Source: Streptomyces sp. RPT161
GTDB taxonomy: Bacteria > Actinomycetota > Actinomycetes > Streptomycetales > Streptomycetaceae
DNA: 64,000 bases
Assembly: GCF_027533845.1 (NCBI RefSeq)
Contig: NZ_JAPZVN010000004.1
Location: forward strand, 419,329-483,328
Direction: 5' to 3'
Of the stretch, positions 52,539 to 60,749 are shown one piece after another. Made by a program: the position numbers and the translations under genes. Position 1 is the stretch's first letter; every line of letters begins with the position of its first letter. The notes beneath the pieces are model-generated. The model did no database searches. It saw nothing but the letters and a program-made list of their open reading frames with translations, and was not told the DNA's origin.

Positions 52539-53746
52539 TGGCCCGTCCGAAGAAGAGGGCACCGCGCCGCAGCTTCGGCGCGATCCGCAAGCTGCCCTCC
52601 GGCAGGTATCAAGCCCGCTATCCCGGCACGGACGGCGCGCTGCGCGCGGCCCCGGATACGTACGAGACGAAGCGCGACGCCGAGGTTTTCCTTGCGCAGA
52701 TCCAAGCCGACCAGACGCGGGGCGATTGGATCGATCCGACCGCTGGCGAGGTGCTGTTCAGCGAGTACGCCACGCGCTGGGTCGACGAACGGGGTGTCGC
52801 GCCGACCACGGGCGAGCTCTACCGCAGGCTGCTGCGGCTGCACTTGGAGCCGACGTTCGGCTCGCTGTACGTGAATGCCATCAGCCCGTCTCGGGTGAGG
52901 ACTTGGCGCGCTGAGCGCCTGCAAGCCACGGGGGCGACCACGGTCGCCAAGTCCTACCGGCTGCTGAAGGCCATCTTGGAGACCGCGGTCGAGGACGACA
53001 TGATCCGCAAGAACCCCTGCCGGATCCGAGGCGCGGGCCGGGAGGACGCGGGCGAGCGCCCCGTCGCCTCGGTCGCTCAGGTCTTCGCCCTGGCCGATGT
53101 GATCGGATTGCGCTGGCGACTGATGGTCCTGCTCGGCGCGTTCGCCTCGATGCGCCCGGAGGAACTGGCCGAGCTACGCCGAGGGGATGTCGACCTCGAT
53201 GCCGGATCGGTGTGGGTGCGCCGGGCCGCGCCCGAGCTGAACACAGGTCGCCGGGTGGTCGGCGACCCCAAGTCCCGTGCGGGCAAGCGGGAGATCGTGC
53301 TCCCGGCCTTCATCCACGTCGACGTACGGCGGCACCTGGAGTGGTTCGCCCAGCCGGGGCCCGACGGGCTGGTGTTCGTCGGAGAGAAGGGGGCGGCACT
53401 GCGCGGCACCACCTTCGGCCGCAAGTGGCGCAAGGCCCGCGAAAAGGTCGGGCTGCCCAAGCACTTTCGCTTCTACGACCTACGGCACACCGGCAACACC
53501 CTCGCTGCCGACACCGGCGCCAAGTTGAAGGACCTCATGGTCCGCGCTGGCCAGTCGTCTGAGAAGGCGCAGCTGATCTATCAGCACTCCACCAAGGAGC
53601 ACCAGCGCAAGCTCGCCGCTGACATCGATGCCGACGTACGCCGCCAGCAGGCGAAGGCCGCAGAGAACAACGGCGAGGGTGCGACCGTCCATCCCCTCCT
53701 CCCACGCCAACGCGACGCCGAAGGGCTGGTCATCCGGGAGATGTGA
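52538..53746 (+). CDS. int: Tyrosine site-specific integrase
   Basis: The 402-aa protein has a basic arm-binding N-terminus (RRSFGAIRKLPSGRYQARYPG), a core-binding domain (about 70-165) and a catalytic domain (about 180-370). The catalytic Arg206 (SMRPEEL), Arg316 (FYDLRHTGNT) and the nucleophile Tyr348 (LIYQH) are present. However, the position of the first box-II His is Tyr313, and the second conserved His is Gln339 (RAGQS), a doubly altered active site. It is expected to recombine the tRNA-Gly(CCC) att site 4.2 kb to the right. Its 3' end is duplicated as a fossil at 24653-24800. Confidence 0.9.
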   Translation: MARPKKRAPRRSFGAIRKLPSGRYQARYPGTDGALRAAPDTYETKRDAEVFLAQIQADQTRGDWIDPTAGEVLFSEYATRWVDERGVAPTTGELYRRLLRLHLEPTFGSLYVNAISPSRVRTWRAERLQATGATTVAKSYRLLKAILETAVEDDMIRKNPCRIRGAGREDAGERPVASVAQVFALADVIGLRWRLMVLLGAFASMRPEELAELRRGDVDLDAGSVWVRRAAPELNTGRRVVGDPKSRAGKREIVLPAFIHVDVRRHLEWFAQPGPDGLVFVGEKGAALRGTTFGRKWRKAREKVGLPKHFRFYDLRHTGNTLAADTGAKLKDLMVRAGQSSEKAQLIYQHSTKEHQRKLAADIDADVRRQQAKAAENNGEGATVHPLLPRQRDAEGLVIREM

Positions 53747-53786
53747 TCCGCTCCCGAATCCTTCGGCCTGAGAGGTTGATCGAACC

Positions 53787-53822
53787 GGCGGTCGCGTCGC
53801 GTTGGCCCGCGACGCGACCGCC
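53787..53822. terminator. Strong hairpin after integrase gene
   Basis: A 15-bp perfect stem with a 6-nt loop (arms ggcggtcgcgtcgcg and cgcgacgcgaccgcc) sits between the convergent integrase and nuclease genes. It shares the arm core with the hairpin at 38483-38515. Confidence 0.75.
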
Positions 53823-53861
53823 AGGCCGCCCACACCACCAGGTGGGAGTGGGCTCTTGTTG

Positions 53862-55139
53862 TCACGACACCGAGATGGGATGGGCGGCAGCTGCTGGCCC
53901 ATCAGCTGCGGCTCGATCAGCTGTAGCCGTCTTCGCGGGCAGGTGGAATGGGAGGAAGGCGAGTTGGATCTCCCGGTTCGGGTCAGCGTTCCCACAGAAC
54001 ACGAAGTCGTGCCGTTCGTCCGTTGCGAACCGCCCGTCCCGCTTGTAGTTCGGATGTTCTCGGATCTTGTTGACAGCCTTGCCGATGATGTCGCTCGGCA
54101 CCCCTGAGCGGATGAACAGCAACAGGGCGGCTTTCGTGTCGCGCCACACCAGGTAGCCGAGCAGCTGACCGAGCGTGTCCGTGATCGTCTTCGGCCCCCT
54201 CCAGATCTTGCATTCACCGATGAAGATGTGGCGGTCACCCTCACGGATGAGGATGTCGGTCTTCCCCTTGCCATTGAAGACCTCCCCGGCAGCCCGACCC
54301 TCGAACTGACTGTTCAGCCCGATCAGGAGGATGTCCCGGATCTGTTCCTCGCCAAGCTTGGCGGCCGTCGACGGGGACCTTTCGAGTGCGTTGCGCTGGT
54401 TCCTCAGCACTTCAAGAGCTGCCTCGTATTGGGCTTCGTCTAGGGCTGGCTCCGGCCGGAAGGGCTCGAAATTCGGCGTTGGGTGACGGGGAACGATCTC
54501 CCTGCGGGTGATCGGAACCGCGTAGGTGGCGGCATCGGGCCGCTTGCGCATCGGGAAGCCGAGTGATGCCTGGAGGTTCCGGTTGGCCAGCACTCGTGCT
54601 TTGCGGCTCCGCACTTCGGCCGCGATCTGCTGTGCTGCGGCCGAGTTGTAGCCCATGACCTGGACAGTGCTCCAGTCCAGCCACTGCTGGATGGTGTCGA
54701 GTTGACTATTCAGGCTCTGCTTGACGAGGTCTGGGTCGGGGTTTAGCGGGCCGGTCCAGTGGATCAGTAGCTCGCCTTCTCGCACAGTTGCTCGGGGCGG
54801 GTTGAAGGTGAAGGTGCTTGGCTTGAGCGTCAGCAGGATGCGGTCTCCGGTGTATGGGACTGAGACGGTCAGGGCTGTCTGCCGCATCCGGACAGACCTA
54901 CCGAACTGATCAACGGTCGCGAACCCATCCTCGATCGGCTCGATGATCATTCCGCCTCGCTCGAGAACGATGGGTTCCATGCGGAACTGCTGTTCAATCT
55001 GTCGGCAGGTATCGCTTTCCGGTGAGGACAGCAGATCGTCCTCGTTCACCCCGGCGACCGCATTCGCGATCTTGCCGAGCTGGTGGTTTAGGGTGTGGGC
55101 AAGATCGCCGTTACTGAATAGGGCTCCGCCTGGGTTCAT
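53862..55139 (-). CDS. PD-(D/E)XK nuclease-like protein
   Basis: The 425-aa protein has an unknown N-terminal region (1-250). The C-terminal domain carries a restriction-endonuclease-type active site: EEQIRD (264-269) as helix Glu, Asp295 in KGKTDILIRE, and Glu309-x-Lys311 in FIGECKIW. The spacing fits the PD-(D/E)XK fold used by Mrr-like and many defence nucleases. The last 30 residues are Ala-rich and disordered. It lies 63 bp downstream of arsM on the same strand without an evident ribosome site, so it may be co-transcribed. An anti-phage or plasmid-control role is likely, but the target is unknown. Confidence 0.75.
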   Translation of the reverse strand: MNPGGALFSNGDLAHTLNHQLGKIANAVAGVNEDDLLSSPESDTCRQIEQQFRMEPIVLERGGMIIEPIEDGFATVDQFGRSVRMRQTALTVSVPYTGDRILLTLKPSTFTFNPPRATVREGELLIHWTGPLNPDPDLVKQSLNSQLDTIQQWLDWSTVQVMGYNSAAAQQIAAEVRSRKARVLANRNLQASLGFPMRKRPDAATYAVPITRREIVPRHPTPNFEPFRPEPALDEAQYEAALEVLRNQRNALERSPSTAAKLGEEQIRDILLIGLNSQFEGRAAGEVFNGKGKTDILIREGDRHIFIGECKIWRGPKTITDTLGQLLGYLVWRDTKAALLLFIRSGVPSDIIGKAVNKIREHPNYKRDGRFATDERHDFVFCGNADPNREIQLAFLPFHLPAKTATADRAAADGPAAAAHPISVS

Positions 55140-55202
55140 GTGAGTAGTGTGACGGGCACCACTGACATTGAAACCCCTGTGACCTCAAGCCCTGTGGGTA
55201 GG

Positions 55203-56105
55203 TCAGTTCTGGCAACCGCAGCCGGATGCGGTCTTGGCATCCGCAATGGTGGTTGTCGGATTGACGGCCTGTTCTGCCGGTGTGCCACAAGCACTGACGC
55301 CGCAGCAGACGCTGGCCGAGGGCTCATTGTCTGCTGCCAGGGTCTGTTCGAGGTCTGCGGTGGGCTTGGTGGCTCGGACGATGGCGGAGTGCATGCCGTC
55401 CGCCACCTGGTGGCTCGGGGTGATCTCGACGTTGATGAAGCCCGCGGCCTCCAGGCCCTCGCGGTACTCGGTGAAGGACAGGGCACCAGCGATGCAGCCA
55501 ACGTAGTCGCCGCGCTCGGCCCGCTGTTCGGGGGTGAGGCCGTCGTCGGCGACGACATCGGAGACACCGATCCGGCCGCCGGGGACCAAGATGCGGAAGG
55601 TTTCTGCGAATACGGCGGGCTTATCGGTGGACAGGTTGATCACGCAGTTTGAGATCACGACGTCGATGGTGTTCGCGGGCAGCGGGATGGCTTCGATGGT
55701 GCCCTTGAGGAACTCGACGTTGGTCGCACCGACTTTCTTGGCGTTGGCTAGGGCGAGGGCGAGCATCTCCTCGGTCATGTCCAGGCCGTACGCCTTGCCG
55801 GTGGGGCCGACACGGCGAGCGGAGAGCAGGACGTCGATGCCTCCGCCCGAGCCGAGGTCGACGACGCGTTCGCCTTCGTGGAGGTCGGCGACGGCGGTGG
55901 GGTTGCCGCAGCCGAGGGAGGCGGCAACCGCCTCGGCGGGCAGTTCGTCGCGCTCGGTGGCCGCGTAGAGGGTGGAGCCGAAGTTCTCGTCGATCTCGAT
56001 GGCCTGCGGCCCGCAACACGCGCTGCCGCCCTGGGTGACCTGGATGGCGGTTGCCGCATAGCGCTGGCGGACGGTCTCCCGCAGGTCGGCGGAGTGCTCG
56101 GTCAT
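55203..56105 (-). CDS. arsM: Arsenite S-adenosylmethionine methyltransferase
   Basis: The 300-aa protein has the ArsM pattern. It shows an N-terminal GGSACCGP Cys pair, a Rossmann SAM site VVDLGSGGGIDVLLSA with MTEEMLALA, the ISNCVINLSTDK motif with the conserved catalytic Cys, and the second conserved Cys in DYVGCIAGALS. The C-terminal tail has more Cys (SVCCGVSACG and GCGCQN) for As(III) binding. It converts arsenite to methylated, volatile forms. It is divergent from arsR with a 94-bp gap, so the repressor likely controls both directions. Confidence 0.92.
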   Translation of the reverse strand: MTEHSADLRETVRQRYAATAIQVTQGGSACCGPQAIEIDENFGSTLYAATERDELPAEAVAASLGCGNPTAVADLHEGERVVDLGSGGGIDVLLSARRVGPTGKAYGLDMTEEMLALALANAKKVGATNVEFLKGTIEAIPLPANTIDVVISNCVINLSTDKPAVFAETFRILVPGGRIGVSDVVADDGLTPEQRAERGDYVGCIAGALSFTEYREGLEAAGFINVEITPSHQVADGMHSAIVRATKPTADLEQTLAADNEPSASVCCGVSACGTPAEQAVNPTTTIADAKTASGCGCQN

Positions 56106-56139
56106 GATCGGGCCTCTCTCGTCACGTCGATGAACCGGC

Positions 56140-56163
56140 TGTATTGATGTTTATTGATTCAAC
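56140..56163. promoter_or_regulatory. Candidate ArsR operator
   Basis: The AT-rich stretch with ttgatgtttattgattcaa (56144-56162) lies midway between arsM and arsR. It has an imperfect inverted symmetry (ttga...tcaa) with repeated attgat words, like ArsR/SmtB operators. Confidence 0.5.
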
Positions 56164-56199
56164 CTTGCGCCATGGATCGAAGAACGTCAAGATAGAAGC

Positions 56200-56571
56200 A
56201 TGTCGAAGCAAGAGCTTGAGGTGGTTGACCAGACCGGTGGCTGCTGCCCTGGGCTGACGTCTGCGCCGCTGGACGCGGAGCAGGCTGTCGACCTGGCGAA
56301 GGTGTTCAAGGCCCTGGGAGATCCGGTGCGACTGCGGCTGCTGTCGATGATCGCCTCCCGGGACGGTGGCGAGGTCTGCGTGTGCGAGATGACGCCCGCG
56401 TTCGAGCTGTCCCAGCCGACGATCTCCCATCACCTCAAGCTGCTGCGGCAGGCCGGTCTTATCGACTGTGAACGGCGCGGGACCTGGGTCTACTACTGGG
56501 CGCTGCCTGCCGCATTGGACCGGCTGGCTTCGGTGCTGCGAGCCCCGCTGTCCGCCGGAGCGACCACGTGA
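56200..56571 (+). CDS. arsR: ArsR family arsenite-responsive repressor
   Basis: The 123-aa protein has the ArsR/SmtB winged HTH (residues about 30-105: KVFKALGDPVRLRLLSMIAS, FELSQPTISHHLKLLRQAGL). Two Cys pairs could bind As(III): Cys15-Cys16 near the N-terminus and Cys60/Cys62 in EVCVCEM, the latter at the usual inducer site. The gene is divergent from arsM and its stop overlaps the aquaporin gene start by 4 nt (GTGA), so it heads an operon arsR-aqp-arsC. Confidence 0.93.
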   Translation: MSKQELEVVDQTGGCCPGLTSAPLDAEQAVDLAKVFKALGDPVRLRLLSMIASRDGGEVCVCEMTPAFELSQPTISHHLKLLRQAGLIDCERRGTWVYYWALPAALDRLASVLRAPLSAGATT

Positions 56572-57314
56572 CTGCCCCCGCGCTCGGGCGTCGGGCTGCC
56601 GCCGAGTTCGTCGGGACGGCGGCGCTGGTCGCCGTGGTGGTCGGCTCCGGTATCCAGGCCACCGAGCTGTCGAGGGACGTCGGGGTGCAGCTGCTGGCCA
56701 ACTCGATCGCCACCGTCTTCGGCCTGGGCGTGCTGATCGTCCTGCTCGGCCCGGTCTCCGGTGCCCATTTCAACCCCGTCGTCTCCCTCGCGGCCTGGCT
56801 GACCGGCCGCCGGAGCGGCGATGGGCTGACCGTGCGTGAGGTAGCCGCGTATGTGCCTGCTCAGATCGCCGGGGCGATCGGCGGGGCTGTCCTGGCGAAT
56901 GCGATGTTCGCCGAGCCGTTGGTGAAGTGGTCCACCCATGACCGCTTCGCCGGTCACCTGTGGCTCGGCGAGGTCGTCGCGACCGCCGGACTGGTCCTGC
57001 TCATCTTCGGCCTGGCTCGCACCGGCCGCGCCCACGCCGCGCCGGTCGCGGTGGCTTCCTTCATCGGGGCCGCGTACTGGTTCACCTCCTCCACTTCGTT
57101 CGCGAATCCGGCGGTGACCATCGGCCGTGCGTTCACCGACACCTTCGCCGGGATCGCCCCGGGCTCCGTCGAGCCGTTCATCGCCGCCCAACTCGTTGGT
57201 GCCGCAGTCGGCTTGGGCCTTGTCTCCCTGTTGTTCGGCCGCCCGTCTGTGGCCGAGGCCGACATCGTCGCTCCTCACGGCGAGGCTGAACTAGCCGCCC
57301 TCACTGCCCGTTGA
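56568..57314 (+). CDS. Aquaporin-family arsenite channel
   Basis: The 248-aa membrane protein shows the two half-helix signatures of the MIP family, HFNPVVSL and FANPAVTIGRAF (NPV and NPA variants), with six TM segments. Channels in ars operons (AqpS-like) let As(OH)3 leave the cell. No ArsB or Acr3 pump gene is seen nearby, so this channel seems to serve as the exit route, working with the reductase next to it. Its GTG overlaps the arsR stop. Confidence 0.9.
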   Translation: MTAPALGRRAAAEFVGTAALVAVVVGSGIQATELSRDVGVQLLANSIATVFGLGVLIVLLGPVSGAHFNPVVSLAAWLTGRRSGDGLTVREVAAYVPAQIAGAIGGAVLANAMFAEPLVKWSTHDRFAGHLWLGEVVATAGLVLLIFGLARTGRAHAAPVAVASFIGAAYWFTSSTSFANPAVTIGRAFTDTFAGIAPGSVEPFIAAQLVGAAVGLGLVSLLFGRPSVAEADIVAPHGEAELAALTAR

Positions 57315-57339
57315 TCCGCCACCTAGGAAGACCTCTGCC

Positions 57340-57750
57340 GTGAGCACTCTCTCCCCGCGCCCGTCGGTGCTTTTCGTGTGCGTTCACAACGCTGGCCGCT
57401 CGCAGATGGCCGCCGCGTTCCTCACCCACCTCGCTGGCGAGAAGGTCGAGGTCCGCTCGGCTGGTTCTGCCCCGGCCGAGAGCGTCAACTCGGCCGTCGT
57501 CGAGGCGATGAAGGAGGTCGGCATCGACATCTCCGCCGAGACCCCCAAGATCCTCACTACCGAGGCCGTACAAGCATCCGACGTGGTCATCACCATGGGC
57601 TGCGGCGACACCTGCCCGGTCTTCCATGGCAAGCGGTACCTCGACTGGCAGCTCGACGACCCGGCCGGGCAAGGCGTTGGCGCTGTCCGCCCGATCCGCG
57701 ACGAGATCGAGTCACGGATCCGTGAGCTGATCACGGAGATCGTCGTCTGA
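57340..57750 (+). CDS. arsC: Arsenate reductase (LMW-PTPase type)
   Basis: The 136-aa protein has the P-loop CVHNAGRS with catalytic Cys14 and Arg20, two further Cys (Cys88 and Cys92, in MGCGDTCPVF) suitable for the disulfide cascade, and the general acid Asp-Pro at 107-108 (WQLDDPAG). It reduces arsenate to arsenite, likely with thioredoxin or mycothiol. The GTG start at 57340 lies 25 bp after the aquaporin gene. Arsenite made here can exit through the channel or be methylated by ArsM. Confidence 0.93.
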   Translation: MSTLSPRPSVLFVCVHNAGRSQMAAAFLTHLAGEKVEVRSAGSAPAESVNSAVVEAMKEVGIDISAETPKILTTEAVQASDVVITMGCGDTCPVFHGKRYLDWQLDDPAGQGVGAVRPIRDEIESRIRELITEIVV

Positions 57751-57942
57751 CTAGCCATCGCATCACGGCGCGAAGCGCCTGCGCGTAACCACTCGCCTGC
57801 TCGGCCTGTGATGCAGATCACCGAAAATGAGTCTCACCGTCTGAGACGTCGGGGCGTGCGTCATCGTTGAGAGGGCTTGTGGCGAGCAATTCCGAGTGAT
57901 AATCGGGCCCTTATGGCACGCGAATGGCACGCAGCCCCAAAC

Positions 57943-57991
57943 TGGTCTAGACAACAAATAAGACCCAGGTCTCTGACCTGGGTCTTCATCA
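57943..57991 (-). terminator. tRNA-Gly terminator hairpin and att flank
   Basis: Downstream of the tRNA on the minus strand, a 12-bp stem (57960-57986, arms aagacccaggtc/gacctgggtctt) with a 3-nt loop ends the tRNA transcript. The whole stretch is homologous to the flanks of the other att copies. Confidence 0.8.
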
Positions 57992-58065
57992 TGGAGCGGG
58001 TGACGGGAATCGAACCCGCGCTCTGAGCTTGGGAAGCTCATGTTCTACCATTAAACTACACCCGC
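57992..58065 (-). tRNA. tRNA-Gly (anticodon CCC)
   Basis: A 74-nt tRNA including encoded CCA folds well: acceptor GCGGGTG pairs with CACCCGC, the T-loop is TTCGATT, and the anticodon stem TGAGC/GCTCA holds loop TTCCCAA, giving anticodon CCC (reads GGG). Its 3' 44 nt serve as the integration target of the neighbouring element. Confidence 0.96.
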
Positions 58066-58290
58066 GTAAGTCGCCCTCATGGGGCGGCTCGTCGTCGCTC
58101 ACTGTACCCCATCGTTGGCCCCTGGTGCATTTGCCCCGGGGGTTTTGTCGTGTGGGGTAAGGGGGTTGGGGCGGTACGGTGAGGGGCCGGAGTGCCGCGT
58201 GAGGTGCGGGGTGTTCATCCCCTAATGTGGCTTTCGTCCGCTGCCGCGGTTGGGCGGCAGGGCGAGTCCGTGGGGAAAAGAAGGGGAGCG

Positions 58291-58461
58291 ATGGAGCGCA
58301 CCGTCGTTCGTTGTGCCGATGGGCACCAGTTCAGCACCACTACGTTCCCGCTGCAGAACCTGGGCGCCGACCGGCTTGGTCCGGGGCGGTTGATCCGGTG
58401 TCCGCGCTGTGCGCGGCTGCGGCACGCGGTACCTGTCGAAACGGTTCGGCAGGCGCGCTGA
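58291..58461 (+). CDS. Small CPRC-motif protein (56 aa)
   Basis: The 56-aa product starts at an ATG with AAGGGGAG upstream. It holds [20 protein letters not shown] and a C-terminal [12 protein letters not shown], so Cys8, Cys37 and Cys40 plus His could form a small zinc site. It is followed by dcd with a 68-bp gap. It belongs to the actinobacterial conserved small zinc-ribbon type, function unknown. Confidence 0.7.
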   Translation: MERTVVRCADGHQFSTTTFPLQNLGADRLGPGRLIRCPRCARLRHAVPVETVRQAR

Positions 58462-58529
58462 CCAGGCCCGGGGTCCGGCCCTGGACGGGCCGGACCCCGG
58501 AGGTCCGGTTCTCCACGTATCCTCGTGGC

Positions 58530-59105
58530 GTGCTTCTCTCAGACAAGGACATCCGGGCCGAGATCGACGCCGGGCGGGTGCGCATCGACCCGTACGACGA
58601 GTCCATGATCCAGCCGTCGAGCATTGACGTGAGGCTCGACCGGTTCTTCCGGGTGTTCGAGAACCACCGCTACCCGCACATCGACCCGGCGGTCGAACAG
58701 CCCGACCTGACGCGGCTGGTCGAACCGGAAGGGGATGACGCGTTCATCCTGCACCCGGGGGAGTTCGTGCTGGCCTCGACGTACGAGGTGATCAGCCTGC
58801 CCGAGGACGTCGCCTCGCGGCTGGAGGGCAAGAGCTCGCTGGGACGGCTCGGGTTGCTGACCCACTCGACGGCCGGGTTCATCGACCCGGGCTTCTCCGG
58901 GCACGTGACGCTGGAGCTGTCCAACGTCGCCACACTGCCGATCAAGCTCTGGCCGGGGATGAAGATCGGGCAGCTGTGCATGTTCCGGCTGACCTCGGCC
59001 GCCGAGTTCCCCTACGGTTCCGGCCGGTACGGCTCCCGCTACCAGGGGCAGCGCGGCCCGACGCCGTCCCGGTCGTATCTGAACTTCCACCGGACGCAGG
59101 TGTGA
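58530..59105 (+). CDS. dcd: dCTP deaminase
   Basis: The GTG at 58530 gives 191 aa, the normal size for actinobacterial Dcd. Motifs include [13 protein letters not shown], the [12 protein letters not shown] segment, [27 protein letters not shown] with the catalytic Glu-Lys-Ser region, and [12 protein letters not shown] at the C-terminus. It deaminates dCTP to dUTP for thymidylate synthesis; some relatives are bifunctional. Its stop overlaps the next gene's start (GTGA), so it is translationally coupled to the phosphoribosyltransferase. Confidence 0.95.
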   Translation: MLLSDKDIRAEIDAGRVRIDPYDESMIQPSSIDVRLDRFFRVFENHRYPHIDPAVEQPDLTRLVEPEGDDAFILHPGEFVLASTYEVISLPEDVASRLEGKSSLGRLGLLTHSTAGFIDPGFSGHVTLELSNVATLPIKLWPGMKIGQLCMFRLTSAAEFPYGSGRYGSRYQGQRGPTPSRSYLNFHRTQV

Positions 59106-59608
59106 CCGACGTGACGCAGGAGCGGGAGAACCTGACCTACCCCCTGTTCGGCGAGGCGGTGCGCGAGCTGGCGCAGACCGTCGCGGACGACGGGTTCGAG
59201 CCGGACATCATCCTTTCGATCGCGCGCGGCGGGCTGTTCGTCGCGGGCGCGCTGGGCTACGCGCTGGGGGTCAAGAACCTCCATGTGATGAACGTCGAGT
59301 TCTACGACGGGGTGGGCAGCACGCTCGACATGCCCGTCATGCTGCCGCCGGTGCCCAACGTGGTCGACCTCAGCCGGAAGAAGGTGCTGGTCGCCGATGA
59401 CGTGGCCGACACCGGGCGCACCCTGGAGCTGGTGCACGACTTCTGCGCCGGCCACGTCGCGGACGTACGGTGCGCGGTGATCTACGAGAAGCCGCAGTCG
59501 CTGGTGAAGTGCGAGTACGTGTGGAAGCGCACCGACCGGTGGATCAACTTCCCGTGGAGCGTGCAGCCGCCTGTCGTGCGCCGTAAGGGCCAGGTGCTCG
59601 ACGCCTGA
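59102..59608 (+). CDS. Phosphoribosyltransferase family protein
   Basis: The 168-aa protein has the PRPP loop [17 protein letters not shown] (DDVADTGRT) and the hood region [18 protein letters not shown], typical of type I phosphoribosyltransferases related to xanthine-guanine enzymes. It probably acts in purine salvage, but the substrate is not fixed by the sequence. The GTG at 59102 overlaps the dcd stop. The last 39 bp, including the stop, are repeated in tandem right after the gene. Confidence 0.85.
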   Translation: MTDVTQERENLTYPLFGEAVRELAQTVADDGFEPDIILSIARGGLFVAGALGYALGVKNLHVMNVEFYDGVGSTLDMPVMLPPVPNVVDLSRKKVLVADDVADTGRTLELVHDFCAGHVADVRCAVIYEKPQSLVKCEYVWKRTDRWINFPWSVQPPVVRRKGQVLDA

Positions 59609-59651
59609 CCCGTCGTGCGCCGTAAGGGCCAGGTGCTCGACGCCTGACCCG
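59572..59651. repeat. 39-bp tandem duplication at gene end
   Basis: The end of the phosphoribosyltransferase gene (from about 59572, including stop TGA at 59606-59608) is repeated once with a 39-bp period, giving a second copy from about 59611 to 59650. The second copy lies downstream of the first stop and so is untranslated. Confidence 0.85.
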
Positions 59652-59674
59652 TACCGCGCGTACCGGCGGAGGCG

Positions 59675-60583
59675 CTACAGCGTCGGCAGCTTGAACAGCA
59701 CCAACAGTGCGATGAGTTGGATCGACGCGGACCCCAACGCCTTCTGCCAGGGCAGGTCGTGGGACTTGCTCACCATCGAGGTGAGCAGTGCCCCGCAGGC
59801 CAGCCAGGTCGCCCAACCCAGCACCTGGACAAGGCCGTTGCCGCCGCCGAGGAAGATGGCGAACAGCAGCCGCGGGGCGTCGGTGAGCGAGGTGATCAGC
59901 ATGGACAGGCCGATGGTCGGCGCCCAGCCGCCGTCCCCGCCGAACTGCCGGGCCAGCGCATGGGTGACCGCGCCCATCATCAGGCCGCTCAGCACCACCG
60001 CGACCGCGGTGCTCAGCACCCACGGGATGCTGTTGGAGAAGGCGGAGTTGAGGACGTCCTTGCGCGCGGTGTCGAAGCCGAAGACGGCCAGCAGGCCGTA
60101 GACGAACGTGACGATCAGCGCCGGGCCCCACACCTGGTAGTCGCGCATCTGCCAGAAGGTCTGGCCGGGGCGCAGCGCTATGCCGCTGAGCAGTTCCTTC
60201 CAGTGCAGCCGGGGTCCGGCGGGCGGGGTACTCGCCTGGCCCGCGCGGTAGGTGGCGACGTACCCGTCGTCGTACTGGCCGGAACCGTACTGTCCGCCGT
60301 CGTACTGCTGGTACGGGCTGCCCTGGCCGTACGCGTCCGGGGCCTCGCCGATGGCGAACGACTGGGTGTGTCCGGGGGCGTCGTCGTACCCGGAGGGCCT
60401 GCCGAACGACGTGCGCGTGTCACCGAAGTACTCCGGCTGGCCGGACGGGGGCATGTCAGGCCGGTACGCGGTCTGGGTTGGCTGCTGGTGCGGGGGCGGC
60501 GGGTAACCGCCGTTCTGCTGCGTGGGACGGGGCCGCTGGGCCTCGGCCTGGCTACGTCCGCGTCCGATCCTGAATCCTGCCAC
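59675..60583 (-). CDS. Yip1-like membrane protein with disordered N-terminus
   Basis: From the GTG at 60583, preceded by CGGGAGC, the product has 302 aa. The first 120 residues are low-complexity, rich in Pro, Gln, Tyr and Gly (PPPPHQQPTQTAY, DGGQYGSGQYDDGY). A five- to six-TM domain of Yip1 type follows (GPALIVTFVYGLLAVFG, TAVAVVLSGLMMGAVTHAL, SMLITSLTDAPRLLFAIFLGG). The function in actinomycetes is unknown. It is convergent with the phosphoribosyltransferase gene. Confidence 0.8.
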   Translation of the reverse strand: MAGFRIGRGRSQAEAQRPRPTQQNGGYPPPPHQQPTQTAYRPDMPPSGQPEYFGDTRTSFGRPSGYDDAPGHTQSFAIGEAPDAYGQGSPYQQYDGGQYGSGQYDDGYVATYRAGQASTPPAGPRLHWKELLSGIALRPGQTFWQMRDYQVWGPALIVTFVYGLLAVFGFDTARKDVLNSAFSNSIPWVLSTAVAVVLSGLMMGAVTHALARQFGGDGGWAPTIGLSMLITSLTDAPRLLFAIFLGGGNGLVQVLGWATWLACGALLTSMVSKSHDLPWQKALGSASIQLIALLVLFKLPTL

Positions 60584-60696
60584 GCTCCCGAACGTACCCG
60601 TTCGCGGCGTCGGGCGTGTCCCGTCCCCCGTTTTCGGCCGGGGTTTACTACCAAGCTGTGACAAGTCAGGGCAGGCGGCCGAGTGCCGCCAAGACA

Positions 60697-60732
60697 ACGG
60701 CCGGGACCGCCAGTTAACGCGGTCCCGGCCGT
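60697..60732 (-). terminator. Terminator hairpin after Fe-S oxidoreductase gene
   Basis: A 14-bp perfect stem (acggccgggaccgc/gcggtcccggccgt) with an 8-nt loop lies 17 bp past the oxidoreductase stop on the minus strand. Confidence 0.8.
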
Positions 60733-60749
60733 GTCGGCCTCGCGGAGTG

